A DNA stretch of 15,559 nt from Methanomassiliicoccales archaeon (GCA_900767505.1 CAAFZG010000134.1:1-15559); one strand, 5' to 3'. Positions 1-8,369 are shown, counted from the first letter of the stretch. Numbers and translations are program-made. The notes: generated from the sequence alone by a model not told the origin.

Positions 1-2
1 GC

Positions 3-488
3 CGTACGAACATGGTCCTCCCGGACGGCGATCCCTCATCGGGGATCGTATTCGTGGGCGAGGGGCCGGGCGAGAACGAGGACCTTCAGGGAAGGCCGTT
101 CGTGGGAAAATCAGGGAAGATACTGTCTGACATGATGGAGGCCGCAGGCTTCTCGAGGAAGGACGTCCTGATAACCAACACGGTCAAATGCAGGCCTCCC
201 AACAACCGCGACCCTACGCCAGAGGAGATGCATGCATGCAGCATCTTCCTTCATTCCGAGATAATCGATGCCAAACTTGTGATCGGTCTCGGAAAATCGG
301 CTTGCAGGGACCTCATGGGATTCGACGGCAAGATGGCCGATATCGTCAACAAAGAGACGACGATCGATGTCGACGGTGTCAAGGTCAGGTTCATCCCTGC
401 ATTCCATCCTGCGGCCACGATATACAACAAACAGTCCAGGGAATCCCTCAGAGAGACAATGCGTATGGTGAAGGAGGCGATGTCGTGA
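3..488 (+). CDS. Uracil-DNA glycosylase, family 4 (Fe-S type), 5'-truncated by window edge
   Basis: This enzyme excises uracil from DNA as the first step of base-excision repair. The reading frame is open from the first bases of the window (R-T-N before the first ATG at 12). Family 4 proteins have an N-terminal region with two Fe-S cysteines, so the ATG at 12 is internal and the true start lies outside. Visible motifs are GEGPGENED (the uracil/active-site loop), GRPFVGKSGK, ITNTVKCRPPNNRD and the C-terminal FHPAATIY. The cysteine in VKCRPP and the one in MHACSIF fit the third and fourth ligands of the 4Fe-4S cluster. The stop TGA (486-488) overlaps the GTG start of the HAD gene, so the two are probably co-translated. 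The fold and family are clear; physiological substrate preference is inferred from the family. Confidence 0.9.
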   Translation, partial: RTNMVLPDGDPSSGIVFVGEGPGENEDLQGRPFVGKSGKILSDMMEAAGFSRKDVLITNTVKCRPPNNRDPTPEEMHACSIFLHSEIIDAKLVIGLGKSACRDLMGFDGKMADIVNKETTIDVDGVKVRFIPAFHPAATIYNKQSRESLRETMRMVKEAMS

Positions 489-1264
489 GATTCGGTGCAT
501 TCATGATCGATATGGACGGTACGATCTACAAAGGCGGAAAGCCCATTCCGGGCGCCAAGGACTTCATAGAGTTCCTGAAGGATCGCAGCATCCCGTTCGT
601 GTTCCTCACGAATAATTCCGCACACGGTCGCGGATTCTACCTCGACAAGCTGACAAGGCTCGGATTCGATGTGGGCATCGAGAACATACTGACTTCGACG
701 ATTGCCACCATCAGGTATGTCCTGTGCGAATTCCCGGGAAAGAGGGTTTACGCTTTGGCGGTCCCGGACGTGATCGAAGAGATGAGGTCCGCGGGGATCG
801 ATCTCGTAGAAGATGACCCAGACGTCGTGATCCTGACGTTCGATACCACGATAACATACGAGAAGATCAACAAGGCGTACCATTTCCTCAGCAAGGGTGC
901 GACGCTCGTTGCGACGCATCCGGACGACCTTTGCCCCACAGAGGACTTCTACGACATCGACATCGGACCCTTCATCAGGATGTTCGAACAGATGTGCCAG
1001 ACATCCGCAATCGTCATCGGAAAGCCCAACCGTCTGATGCTCGAGATGGCCGCAGGCGAGATGGGGGTCGATCCCAACGAAACCGTCATGGTCGGCGACC
1101 GCCTCTACACGGACATAGCCATGGCGGTCTCGGCCGGCACACAGTCGATACTGGTGCTGTCCGGAGAGACGTCGAAGGAGATGGCCGATTCCTGGGACAA
1201 GTCACCTACGGCGATCGTCGACTCAGTTGCCGATATACCGTCGATGATCGCAAAGGGTTCCTGA
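485..1264 (+). CDS. HAD-superfamily phosphatase, NagD-like subfamily IIA
   Basis: Predicted cytosolic Mg-dependent phosphatase of about 259 residues. Start chosen at GTG 485, because AAGGAGG (471-477) lies 7 nt upstream and the GTGA overlap with the glycosylase stop is typical of coupled genes; the open frame further upstream is only an overlap with the glycosylase gene. HAD motifs are complete. The DMDGT motif (D9 nucleophile, D11 acid/base) is near the N-terminus. TNN sits at about residue 42. GKPN carries the motif III lysine at about residue 180, and GDRLYTD gives the metal-binding acids at about 205-210. The cap between TNN and GKPN is the C2 type of NagD/p-nitrophenylphosphatase relatives. 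Substrate cannot be told from sequence; members hydrolyse sugar phosphates, nucleotides or phosphoglycolate. Pairing with a DNA repair gene could hint at nucleotide or damage-product cleanup, but this is speculation. Confidence 0.88.
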   Translation: MRFGAFMIDMDGTIYKGGKPIPGAKDFIEFLKDRSIPFVFLTNNSAHGRGFYLDKLTRLGFDVGIENILTSTIATIRYVLCEFPGKRVYALAVPDVIEEMRSAGIDLVEDDPDVVILTFDTTITYEKINKAYHFLSKGATLVATHPDDLCPTEDFYDIDIGPFIRMFEQMCQTSAIVIGKPNRLMLEMAAGEMGVDPNETVMVGDRLYTDIAMAVSAGTQSILVLSGETSKEMADSWDKSPTAIVDSVADIPSMIAKGS

Positions 1265-1283
1265 GCTGTCCAGCTCCATTCCT

Positions 1284-1292
1284 CTTAAATAT
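1284..1292 (+). promoter_or_regulatory. Probable TATA element for the smc operon
   Basis: The sequence CTTAAATAT lies 20 nt after the HAD stop and about 115 nt before the smc start. It is the best archaeal TATA-like match in the 143-nt gap. A second AT-rich candidate, CATATATGATA, lies near 1307-1317. Either would give an untranslated leader of roughly 65-100 nt. Called by eye from base composition and position; no B-recognition element is convincing. Confidence 0.35.
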
Positions 1293-1367
1293 CGTGCATA
1301 CCATTCCATATATGATATGCGCGCGCTCGCGTGAGAAGGGAACCGCCGGCGCAACTACACCGCATAT

Positions 1368-1392
1368 CGATGACGCATCGGGTGACGCGTCG
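1368..1392 (+). repeat. Tandem near-identical decamers with dyad symmetry in the smc leader
   Basis: TGACGCATCG (1371-1380) and TGACGCGTCG (1383-1392) differ at one base and are spaced 12 nt start to start, close to one DNA turn. The first is part of a perfect inverted repeat, CGATG-ACG-CATCG (1368-1380), and the second contains the palindrome GACGCGTC (1384-1391). They sit just before the ribosome binding site of smc, so they could be an operator or an RNA hairpin. The repeats are directly visible; function is inferred. Confidence 0.4.
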
Positions 1393-1407
1393 TATGGGGT
1401 GCAAATA

Positions 1408-4400
1408 TTGTATTTGAAAGCAGTCGAGATGGAGAATTTCAAATCCTTCGGCGGTAAACTGGTAGTGCCTCTAATGGAGGGGTACACGGCCATCACCGGT
1501 CCGAACGGCTCCGGCAAATCGAATATCACGGAGGCGATCCTCTTCGTCCTCGGACCGAAGAGTTCCAAGGCCGTGCGTGCAGGGAAGCTCACCGACCTGA
1601 TATTCGATGGGGGTAAGAGTAAAGGCAAAGCCTCGTTCACAAGGGTCTCCCTGGTGTTCGACAACACGGACCGCATAATGCCTTGGGATGACGACGTCGT
1701 CAGATTGACGCGTCATGTGAAACTGTCGGACAACGGTACCGACTACAGCTCGTATTTCTTCGTCAACGACCGCAAATCCACGATGTCCGAATTCGATACC
1801 CTCCTGACAAAGGCCAGGATAAGTGCCGATGGATACAATCTCGTTCAGCAGGGAGATGTCACGCGCATCGTCCAGATGGGTTCGATGGAGCGCAGGCGCA
1901 TCATCGATGCCATATCGGGTATAGCGAGCTTCGATGCGGACATAGACAAAGCGCGCGGCGAGAAGCAGGAGGCCGAGGTCAACCTCGACAGGATCGGCAT
2001 CATCGTCGAAGAGCTCTCCCATCAGGTGGAGCGCCTCTCCCGCGACAGGCAGGATGCCGAGGCATACCTCAGGGCGCAGAGCGCACTGGAGATGGCCAAG
2101 GCCCAGTACAAGCACAGGAGGCTCCAGATAGAGCAGTCCAAGATGGATTCCATGCAGAATCAGGTCTCCCGTATCAAGGAGAAGATCGATTCCGACACCC
2201 GTGCGCTGTCCGAACTCGATTCCAAGCGCATCTCCACGGAATCCGACATAAAGGCCGTGGAAGAGGAGATCGCCTCTAAGATCGGCCCCGAGTACAAGGA
2301 GCTCAAGTCGAAGATCGAGCAGGCAAAGATCGATCTCGCCACCAAGAAGGACCGCAAGGAGTCCGCCGAAGCCGACCTCGAGGAGCAGACGGCATTCAAG
2401 GAGAACTTCGAAGAATCCATTTCGCGCAACAACGTCGAGGTCTCCACGCTGAGGCAGGACAGGCAGTCGCTGTCGGAGAAGCTGGAGTCCGCGAACGCGG
2501 ACCTCGAGGCTGCGACCAAGGAGGAGTCCGAGATATCGGAGTCCATCGCAGGCACCGGCGACGAGCACAGGAAGCTCCAGGCCGATCTCACCGCCGCCGA
2601 ATCCGATTTCGAGGCATGCTCCGGAGAGCTCAGGGACGCCCAGGGAAGGCTTGCGAAGGCCGAGATGGCATCCGAGGAGGCGCATTCCTCGTTTGCCATC
2701 CTCAACGAGAAGGCACAGAACATAGATTTCGAGATCAAGGACGCCAAGTGGAGCATAGAGCAGCTCAAGGCCGAGGCAGGTCCGAGCACCGAGGACTACG
2801 GGAACAAGATCCTGGATGCCAAGCGCAGGGAGTCCGAGCTCGAGAAGCAGGAGGCGGAGCTCAATGCAGCATACCGCCGCATAGATCAGGAGTACAACGC
2901 CCTCCAGGCGGAGAAGAAGGTGTCCGACCGCATGAACCGCGGAGGCGCCGCAGTGGAGGCGATCCTGTCTCTGAGGAACCGCGGGGAGATGCACGGCATC
3001 CATGGGACGATCCAGGAGCTTGCGACCGTCGATGAGGGATACGATACCGCACTCGCCATAGCCGCAGGCGGGAAGATGATGGCCGTCGTCGTCGATGACG
3101 ACCAGGTCGCCGCCGATGCCATCGCGTACCTCAAGAGGGAGAAGCTCGGCAGGGTCACGTTCCTCCCGCTAACCAAGATGGTGGGCGGCAAGCCGAGGGC
3201 GAAGGCCATCATGAGCGTCAAGGACTCCGAAGGATACGCAATCGACCTGATCGATTTCGATCAGAAGTACTACAATGCGTTCTGGTATGTGTTCGGCGAC
3301 ACGCTCGTCGTGAAGGACATGGATGTGGCCAGACGCATCATGGGTGGCATCAGGATAGTCACCAAGGCAGGGGAGCTCATCGAGGCTTCCGGCGCCATGG
3401 TCGGAGGAAACATCAGCCAGCAGAACATGCTGAAGTTCAGCGCAGCCTCCGAGGACAAGCTCGCCGAGACAGGCGAGAGGCTCAGGAAGGCCGGAGAGGC
3501 CCTGGATGATGTCAGGTACAAGCTCATGACGATCAGGGACGAGATCCGCGCCATCGACGACGAGATGAGGCGCACGGCCTCGTCCGGAATGGAGCAGAGG
3601 GAGCAGCTCGCCCAGCTCAAGGGCCGTGTTGCCGAGCTGGAGAAGTCCCGCACATCCGTTTCCCAGGAACTATCGACCGCAGGCGCCAGGATCAAGGAGG
3701 CGGATTCCGAGCTGGATGCGTCCAGGTCGGAGTTCGGAAGGATATCCGAGCGCATGTCCGGACTGACCGAGCTCCGCAACGGGATCAAGGCCAGGATAGC
3801 CGAGATCGCACCCGCGGACCTGCAGGCCAAGATACAGGCGATAAGGGACCGGATATTCAAGCTCAAGGATTCGATATCCGACATCTCGCTTCAGATCGGA
3901 GGCATCGACACCGAGATCGCGGGATACGGGAAGCAGAACGAGTCCCTCCAGATACAGCTGGACTCGGTCATCAGGGCCATCGCTTCGGATGAGGCGGTCA
4001 TCGCCGAGAACACAGAACTGCTGGAGAGGGCAAGGATAGACCTCGAAGCCCTCAGATCAATAGAATCCGAGATGGAAGGCGGCATAGCCGACCTTCGCAA
4101 CCGCAAGGACGCGCTGGTCGCCGAGAAGTACAAGCTCGACTCCGAGATGAGGGAGCTGGCGAAGGATATCGAGAACGCATCCGCGACCGTGGAGACATTC
4201 AAGGCGCAGGCCATCCAGGCCGCATCCGCCGTGGAGGAGCTCAAAGCGGAGGTCGCAGAGATCGAATTCGAGGTCGACCAGCCGATCCCCTCGGAGGAGG
4301 AGATCCGCCGCAGCATCAGGACGCACGAATCCGCCATGGCGGCACTTGGCAACGTCAACCTGCGCGCCATACAGGAGTACGACGAGCGCAAGGCCCGTCT

Positions 4401-4992
4401 CGACGGTCTGAATGCCGAGGTGGAAAGCCTCAACAGACACATATCCGAGCTCACGGAGCTCATGGACACGCTAACATCGAAGAAGAAGGGACTGTTCATG
4501 CAGTCGTACAACGCCGTGAACGACAATTTCAAGGCGATATACGCACAGCTCTCCGGAGGCGGAGAGGCATTCATGGGCCTGGAGGACGAGGACGACCCGT
4601 TCTCCGGAGGACTCATGATAAACGCCAAGCCCAGGAACGGCAAGCTCCTGAGGCTCGAGGCCCTTTCCGGCGGGGAGAAGTCGCTGACGGCCCTGTCGTT
4701 CATCTTCGCTATCCAGGAATACCAGCCGTCGCCGTTCTACGTACTGGACGAGGTGGACATGTTCCTGGATTCGATAAACGCCGAGATGGTGGCCCGCAGA
4801 GTGAAGGAGAGCTCTGCGAAGGCCCAGTTCATTCAGGTTTCACTTAGGAAGGTCACGTTGTCGCTTGCCGATCATCTGATCGGTGTGACCAGGCCGCCCA
4901 GCGGAATCAGCAAGGTCATCATGCAGCCCGACCTTGCCGAGGTCTCCCGTTACGAGGAGGAGGCGCTGAGGCGTCAGAAGGAGGCGGAATAA
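1408..4992 (+). CDS. smc: Chromosome segregation ATPase SMC
   Basis: Structural-maintenance-of-chromosomes ATPase of about 1194 residues, the usual length, acting with ScpA and ScpB in chromosome organisation. Start chosen at TTG 1408, giving M-YLKAVEMENFKSFGG, the normal SMC N-terminus, with GGGGTG (1396-1401) 6 nt upstream; GTG 1399 is an alternative adding three residues. The Walker A motif GPNGSGKS is at residues 31-38. Two long coiled-coil arms rich in E, K, R, A and S flank a hinge at about 530-665 containing the glycine-rich segments GGKMMAVVVDD and SGAMVGGNIS. The C-terminal head has the signature LSGGEKSLTAL from residue 1086 and Walker B YVLDEVDMFLD with catalytic E1115. The frame is open upstream as far as 931, but that part overlaps the HAD gene and is not SMC-like. 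It stops at TAA one base before scpA. Confidence 0.97.
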   Translation: MYLKAVEMENFKSFGGKLVVPLMEGYTAITGPNGSGKSNITEAILFVLGPKSSKAVRAGKLTDLIFDGGKSKGKASFTRVSLVFDNTDRIMPWDDDVVRLTRHVKLSDNGTDYSSYFFVNDRKSTMSEFDTLLTKARISADGYNLVQQGDVTRIVQMGSMERRRIIDAISGIASFDADIDKARGEKQEAEVNLDRIGIIVEELSHQVERLSRDRQDAEAYLRAQSALEMAKAQYKHRRLQIEQSKMDSMQNQVSRIKEKIDSDTRALSELDSKRISTESDIKAVEEEIASKIGPEYKELKSKIEQAKIDLATKKDRKESAEADLEEQTAFKENFEESISRNNVEVSTLRQDRQSLSEKLESANADLEAATKEESEISESIAGTGDEHRKLQADLTAAESDFEACSGELRDAQGRLAKAEMASEEAHSSFAILNEKAQNIDFEIKDAKWSIEQLKAEAGPSTEDYGNKILDAKRRESELEKQEAELNAAYRRIDQEYNALQAEKKVSDRMNRGGAAVEAILSLRNRGEMHGIHGTIQELATVDEGYDTALAIAAGGKMMAVVVDDDQVAADAIAYLKREKLGRVTFLPLTKMVGGKPRAKAIMSVKDSEGYAIDLIDFDQKYYNAFWYVFGDTLVVKDMDVARRIMGGIRIVTKAGELIEASGAMVGGNISQQNMLKFSAASEDKLAETGERLRKAGEALDDVRYKLMTIRDEIRAIDDEMRRTASSGMEQREQLAQLKGRVAELEKSRTSVSQELSTAGARIKEADSELDASRSEFGRISERMSGLTELRNGIKARIAEIAPADLQAKIQAIRDRIFKLKDSISDISLQIGGIDTEIAGYGKQNESLQIQLDSVIRAIASDEAVIAENTELLERARIDLEALRSIESEMEGGIADLRNRKDALVAEKYKLDSEMRELAKDIENASATVETFKAQAIQAASAVEELKAEVAEIEFEVDQPIPSEEEIRRSIRTHESAMAALGNVNLRAIQEYDERKARLDGLNAEVESLNRHISELTELMDTLTSKKKGLFMQSYNAVNDNFKAIYAQLSGGGEAFMGLEDEDDPFSGGLMINAKPRNGKLLRLEALSGGEKSLTALSFIFAIQEYQPSPFYVLDEVDMFLDSINAEMVARRVKESSAKAQFIQVSLRKVTLSLADHLIGVTRPPSGISKVIMQPDLAEVSRYEEEALRRQKEAE

Positions 4993-4993
4993 G

Positions 4994-5866
4994 ATGGATG
5001 GGTACACAAAGATGGAGGATCTGGAGCAGCACCTGCTGTTCCACAGGGCGCTCGCCGATGACGACGAGTCGCTCAGACGCATAGGCGGATACATGGACAT
5101 CCTCTCCAAGACGGAGAGCGGGGAGAGGCTCCAGGATCCGGTGGACGAGTCGATACGCGCGGTTTTCAACCTCGTCCTCGAGAACGGAATAGACCCGTGG
5201 GAGATCGATCTCTCAGAGTTCGTCAGGATGTACGAGGCGAAGGTCACCTCCGACAGATTCGACATGATAGTCGCAGGAAAGCTCCTGCTGATGGCATGGC
5301 GCATCCTCAGGCTCCAGTCCGAATGCACGAGGGTGAGGAGCGAGCCTCCCGCAGAGCCCGTGATGGAGGAGGTCGATGATTCGTTCTTCTACGAGGACGA
5401 GCCCATGTACGTCCCCGAGGTGTCGTTCAGGGAGGCGTACAGGAGGGAGCCCACGCGCCCCGTAACCATGTACGAGCTCATCGATGCGTTCGAGGACGCC
5501 AGGAAGGAGATCGAGATCCAGAGGGAGAGGGAGAGGGTCCGCGCCGAGCTCAAGGCCAAGGAGCCCAAGACCTTCGAGAACAAGGCACACGAAGAGGACG
5601 ACGAGCAGGACATCGAGGCTGTCTGGAAGCGCATCGAGAAGCTCGGTACCGGACAGATCAGCATCCGCGACCTGTACACGGGAAGCCTCTTCGAGAACCT
5701 CACAGTGTTCGTTTCCATACTCCATCTTGTCAGGGACGGCAGACTCGCCGTCTGGCAGGACGACCTCCCGTCAGGGGAGATCTGGCTGGAGATAAAGACC
5801 GAGTGGACCTCCGGCACGCTGGAGGACATGACGCCCGGCGGAAGGATTCCCGAAGCGGTGATATGA
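4994..5866 (+). CDS. scpA: Segregation and condensation protein A (kleisin)
   Basis: Kleisin subunit that bridges the SMC heads, 290 residues. The N-terminal part shows a ScpA-like segment, ENGIDPWEIDLSEFVRMY followed by a helix ending LLLMAWRILRLQSE (about residues 60-108), which in the family binds the SMC neck. The middle is acidic and charged (about 115-215) and looks like a flexible linker. The C-terminal 70 residues (IRDLYTGSLFENLTVFVSILHLVRDGRLAVWQ) fit the small winged helix that binds the SMC cap. AAGGAGG (4978-4984), inside the smc end, lies 9 nt before the ATG, and only one base separates the genes, so translation is probably coupled. Overall similarity to bacterial ScpA is modest, but the position between smc and scpB makes the call firm. 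Confidence 0.9.
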   Translation: MDGYTKMEDLEQHLLFHRALADDDESLRRIGGYMDILSKTESGERLQDPVDESIRAVFNLVLENGIDPWEIDLSEFVRMYEAKVTSDRFDMIVAGKLLLMAWRILRLQSECTRVRSEPPAEPVMEEVDDSFFYEDEPMYVPEVSFREAYRREPTRPVTMYELIDAFEDARKEIEIQRERERVRAELKAKEPKTFENKAHEEDDEQDIEAVWKRIEKLGTGQISIRDLYTGSLFENLTVFVSILHLVRDGRLAVWQDDLPSGEIWLEIKTEWTSGTLEDMTPGGRIPEAVI

Positions 5867-5867
5867 C

Positions 5868-6386
5868 GTGAATGTCAAATGCGCAGTGGAGGCCGCCCTG
5901 TTCTCCAGCGCCGAGGGTCTCACGCTCCCGGACATGGCCGCGAAGATCGGCATCCCGGAGGAGGAGGTCCGCACGGCTCTCATGGACCTCAGGCGCGACT
6001 ATGACAGCCGCGAGTCCGCTATCATAATATCGAAAGTGGGCAACGAGTACAGGATGATGCTCAGTCCGGACTACTCGGAATACACCGGGATGTTCGCAAA
6101 GGCGGAGATGTCCGGCGGTGTGATGAGGACTCTGTCCACCATAGCCTACAACCAGCCTGTCCTCCAATCCGAGCTGTTCAAGACCCGCGGTCCCAGAACA
6201 TATGATGATGTCCACAAGCTCGTGGAGATGGGATTCGTCTCTGCGAAGAAGTCCGGTCAGACCATGGAACTGACCACTACGAAGAAGTTCTCCGATCATT
6301 TCGGAATCGGTTCCACTCGCAAATCCGATATAAGGGCCTGGATCGAGGCTCAGGCGAAGGCCGGCTCCGAGGAGAAGTCCGAATGA
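5868..6386 (+). CDS. scpB: Segregation and condensation protein B
   Basis: ScpB is the dimeric winged-helix partner of the SMC-kleisin complex, here 172 residues. The first winged helix spans about residues 5-65 (AVEAALFSSAEGLTLPDMAAKIG ... YRMML) and the second about 80-145 (VMRTLSTIAYNQPVLQSELFKTRG ... MGFVSAKKSGQTMELTTT). The end is short, charged and probably disordered. The start is GTG 5868, one base after the scpA stop, with GGTGAT (5857-5862) 5 nt upstream. The nearby ATG at 5872 is in another frame. The stop TGA overlaps the ATG of the next gene (ATGA at 6383-6386). Confidence 0.93.
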   Translation: MNVKCAVEAALFSSAEGLTLPDMAAKIGIPEEEVRTALMDLRRDYDSRESAIIISKVGNEYRMMLSPDYSEYTGMFAKAEMSGGVMRTLSTIAYNQPVLQSELFKTRGPRTYDDVHKLVEMGFVSAKKSGQTMELTTTKKFSDHFGIGSTRKSDIRAWIEAQAKAGSEEKSE

Positions 6387-7093
6387 ACACGGCCTCCGAG
6401 TACGGGTCCGTTCCGGACGAAGCGGTGTCATTCCTCCTCTCCGAGGGTTTCCTGTCGGAACAGGACTGCTGCATGGTCGTGGCATCCGGCAAGGGTGAAT
6501 TCGCACGTTCCGTGTCCAGGGCCGTCCGCGTGATGGTCTGCATGGATGCGCGTCCCGATTCGCTCGAGAGGACCCGCAATGCCGTTTCCGGCGGCTGCAG
6601 GGCAGAGATGTTCGAAAGGGATTGGAACACCTACGTCCCATCCAGAGGGCGTTATGATTCCTGCCTCATCTCCCCTTCCCGCCTATGCTTCGAGAACGAA
6701 TCCGTCCTCAGGATGGAATCGGTATCATCCAGAAGCTGCATCGCCGTCATCCCCGTGAGGAGCGACAGGCGCAAGCTCACCAAGGCCCTGATCCAGAGTT
6801 CGGGGATAATGGTCCCCATGCCCGGATTCCCGGAACCCCATCGGGTGCCCAACTTCTTCAAATCCGAAGGCAGAGATGCCGTGCTGAGGGAATTCACGAC
6901 CACGATCGAATGTCCCGAGGACGAACTGGTCAGTGCAATGGTCTCGCTGTGCCCCCCGGACATCGATCACGACGAACTCGTCGCCAACGCGCACGACCTG
7001 GCATCATCGGTGACATCCGACGGCGTATCGCGCTATTCGGCCTCGGTTCTGGTGCTGGCCTGGAATGTCGATCCGACGGCTTCCGGGGTCTGA
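6383..7093 (+). CDS. Divergent class I methyltransferase-like protein, function unknown
   Basis: This 236-residue protein is not assigned to a named family. Its N-terminal half follows the outline of a Rossmann-fold SAM methyltransferase. MVVASGKGEFARSVSRAVR is at the position of motif I, VMVCMDARPDSLERTR has the acidic end of beta-2, and RYDSCLISPSRLCFENESVLRMES matches motif IV and the following helix. The C-terminal segment ending DGVSRYSASVLVLAWNVD also resembles the end of small archaeal methyltransferases as I remember them. Motif I lacks the usual acidic-x-G-x-G-x-G pattern (only G-K-G remains), so SAM binding may be altered or lost. ATG 6383 overlaps the scpB stop and GAGGAG (6369-6374) lies 8 nt upstream, so it is probably the last gene of the smc-scpA-scpB unit. 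Whether it has a chromosome-related job is unknown. Confidence 0.75.
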   Translation: MNTASEYGSVPDEAVSFLLSEGFLSEQDCCMVVASGKGEFARSVSRAVRVMVCMDARPDSLERTRNAVSGGCRAEMFERDWNTYVPSRGRYDSCLISPSRLCFENESVLRMESVSSRSCIAVIPVRSDRRKLTKALIQSSGIMVPMPGFPEPHRVPNFFKSEGRDAVLREFTTTIECPEDELVSAMVSLCPPDIDHDELVANAHDLASSVTSDGVSRYSASVLVLAWNVDPTASGV

Positions 7094-7096
7094 CAA

Positions 7097-7105
7097 AGTA
7101 TATAT
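7097..7105 (+). promoter_or_regulatory. Probable TATA element for the mutase gene
   Basis: AAGTATATAT starts four bases after the preceding stop codon and is the strongest TATA-like sequence in the 118-nt gap. A transcript starting about 25 nt downstream would have a leader of roughly 80 nt. That leader would include a 19-codon reading frame (ATGATG at 7136, TGA at 7193-7195). The Shine-Dalgarno match before the ATG at 7212 is poor (GAGG at 7194-7197, 14 nt away). Confidence 0.5.
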
Positions 7106-7211
7106 CAAAAGATGGGCTCGCCGACCCCATAGAGCATGATGCCCTCATCCGAAGGATGCAGGGTGGTTTTGATACGAACGCCAGCGATGGTGTGAGGATG
7201 GTCTGATTCAG

Positions 7212-8369
7212 ATGGCATTATTCGGAATCAACGGTGTCAGAGGCAAGGTCAACAAGGACCTCACTGCGGAGGTCGCCCTCCAGATAGGAAGGGCGGTCGG
7301 AATGTCATACGGCAAGCGTATGGCCATCGCCGTCGATGCCCGTGATTCCGCCGAGATGCTGAGAAGCGCCCTGTCTTCCGGTATGATGGCAGTGGGCTGC
7401 GATGTCGTCGACCTCGGTATGCTCCCCACCCCTGCGCTGCAATACTACGTCCGTACCCATGACGACATCACTGGGGGCGTCATGATCACAGCATCCCACA
7501 ACCCTCCCGAGGACAACGGATTCAAATTCATCGGTCCCGACGGGATGGAGGTCACATCAGACGACGAGGCGGCCCTGGAGGATTTCTACTCCACGCAGAT
7601 CGACGAGGCCCCCTGGTCCGAGATGGGGGAGATGTATTACGACCAGGGTGCCGCGGATTATGTCGGAGGCATAGTGTCGAAGATAGACGTCGATGCGGTC
7701 CGCAACGCGAATCTCAAGGTCTGTGTGGAGCTTTTCAACGGTTCAACATGCAGCACGACCCCCTCCCTTCTGAAGGAGCTCGGTGTCACGGCGATAACCA
7801 TCAATGCGGATCCCGGAAACGGGTTCGTAGGGATATCGAGCGAGCCTACCGAGGATCACCTGTCCCTTCTTAAGACACTCGTCCGCGAATCCGGTGCAGA
7901 TCTCGGCGTTGCGCACGACAGCGACGGGGACCGCACGATCTTCATAGATTCAACAGGAAGGTTCATCGAAGGGGATCTGAGCCTCGCAGTGATGTGCAGA
8001 TACATCCTCAAGGCCCATCGCGGAAAGGTTGTGACCCCGGTGAGCTCATCCAAGCTCGTGGAGGACGCGGTGTCCGAGAACGGCGGGATACTAAAGTACA
8101 CGCCAGTAGGGTCTCATATGATTGTGAGGAAGATCGTGGAGAACAAGGCGATCTTTGGCGGAGAGGAGAACGGAGGGATGGTCTTCCCCGAATTCCAGTT
8201 CTGTCGCGACGGCGGGATGACCCTGGCCAAGATGCTCGAATGCATAGCCGTGGACGGTCCGCTGGACAAGCAGACATCCGATATGCACACTTATGTGACG
8301 ATAAAGACGAAGGTCGACTGTCCGGATGATATGAAAGAGGACCTTCTGGACCATTTCATACAAGAGTAA
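7212..8369 (+). CDS. glmM: Phosphoglucosamine/phosphomannomutase, cut short by an in-frame TAA (domains 1-3)
   Basis: Alpha-D-phosphohexomutase, most like archaeal GlmM, which converts glucosamine-6-phosphate to glucosamine-1-phosphate for UDP-GlcNAc synthesis. It begins MALFGINGVRGKVN, a normal start for the family. The phosphoserine loop TASHNP (S95), the metal loop DSDGDR (236-241) and the sugar-binding loop GEENGG (317-322) are all present, so domains 1-3 look intact. The frame ends at TAA (8367-8369) after 385 residues, whereas family members are about 450. The missing domain 4 follows directly in the same frame (see the next entry). The truncated product would lack the phosphate-clamping loop and would probably be inactive unless the stop is read through, or unless it is a sequence error. 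GlmM versus phosphomannomutase cannot be separated with certainty. Confidence 0.85.
   Translation: MALFGINGVRGKVNKDLTAEVALQIGRAVGMSYGKRMAIAVDARDSAEMLRSALSSGMMAVGCDVVDLGMLPTPALQYYVRTHDDITGGVMITASHNPPEDNGFKFIGPDGMEVTSDDEAALEDFYSTQIDEAPWSEMGEMYYDQGAADYVGGIVSKIDVDAVRNANLKVCVELFNGSTCSTTPSLLKELGVTAITINADPGNGFVGISSEPTEDHLSLLKTLVRESGADLGVAHDSDGDRTIFIDSTGRFIEGDLSLAVMCRYILKAHRGKVVTPVSSSKLVEDAVSENGGILKYTPVGSHMIVRKIVENKAIFGGEENGGMVFPEFQFCRDGGMTLAKMLECIAVDGPLDKQTSDMHTYVTIKTKVDCPDDMKEDLLDHFIQE

Noticed and set aside
188..484. N-terminal extension of the HAD phosphatase
   Set aside because: It is the glycosylase gene in another frame; GTG 485 has a good ribosome binding site and gives the normal HAD start.
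931..1407. N-terminal extension of SMC
   Set aside because: The frame is open but overlaps the HAD gene and a promoter region, and the residues are unlike any SMC; the normal N-terminus begins at 1408.
1471..3003. Long open frame (510 codons) on the minus strand inside smc
   Set aside because: It mirrors the codon bias of the SMC coiled-coil region, is rich in Leu, Gly and Val with no recognisable domain, and the plus-strand SMC is certain.
8367..8369. Pyrrolysine codon in the mutase
   Set aside because: Pyrrolysine is encoded by TAG; this is TAA.
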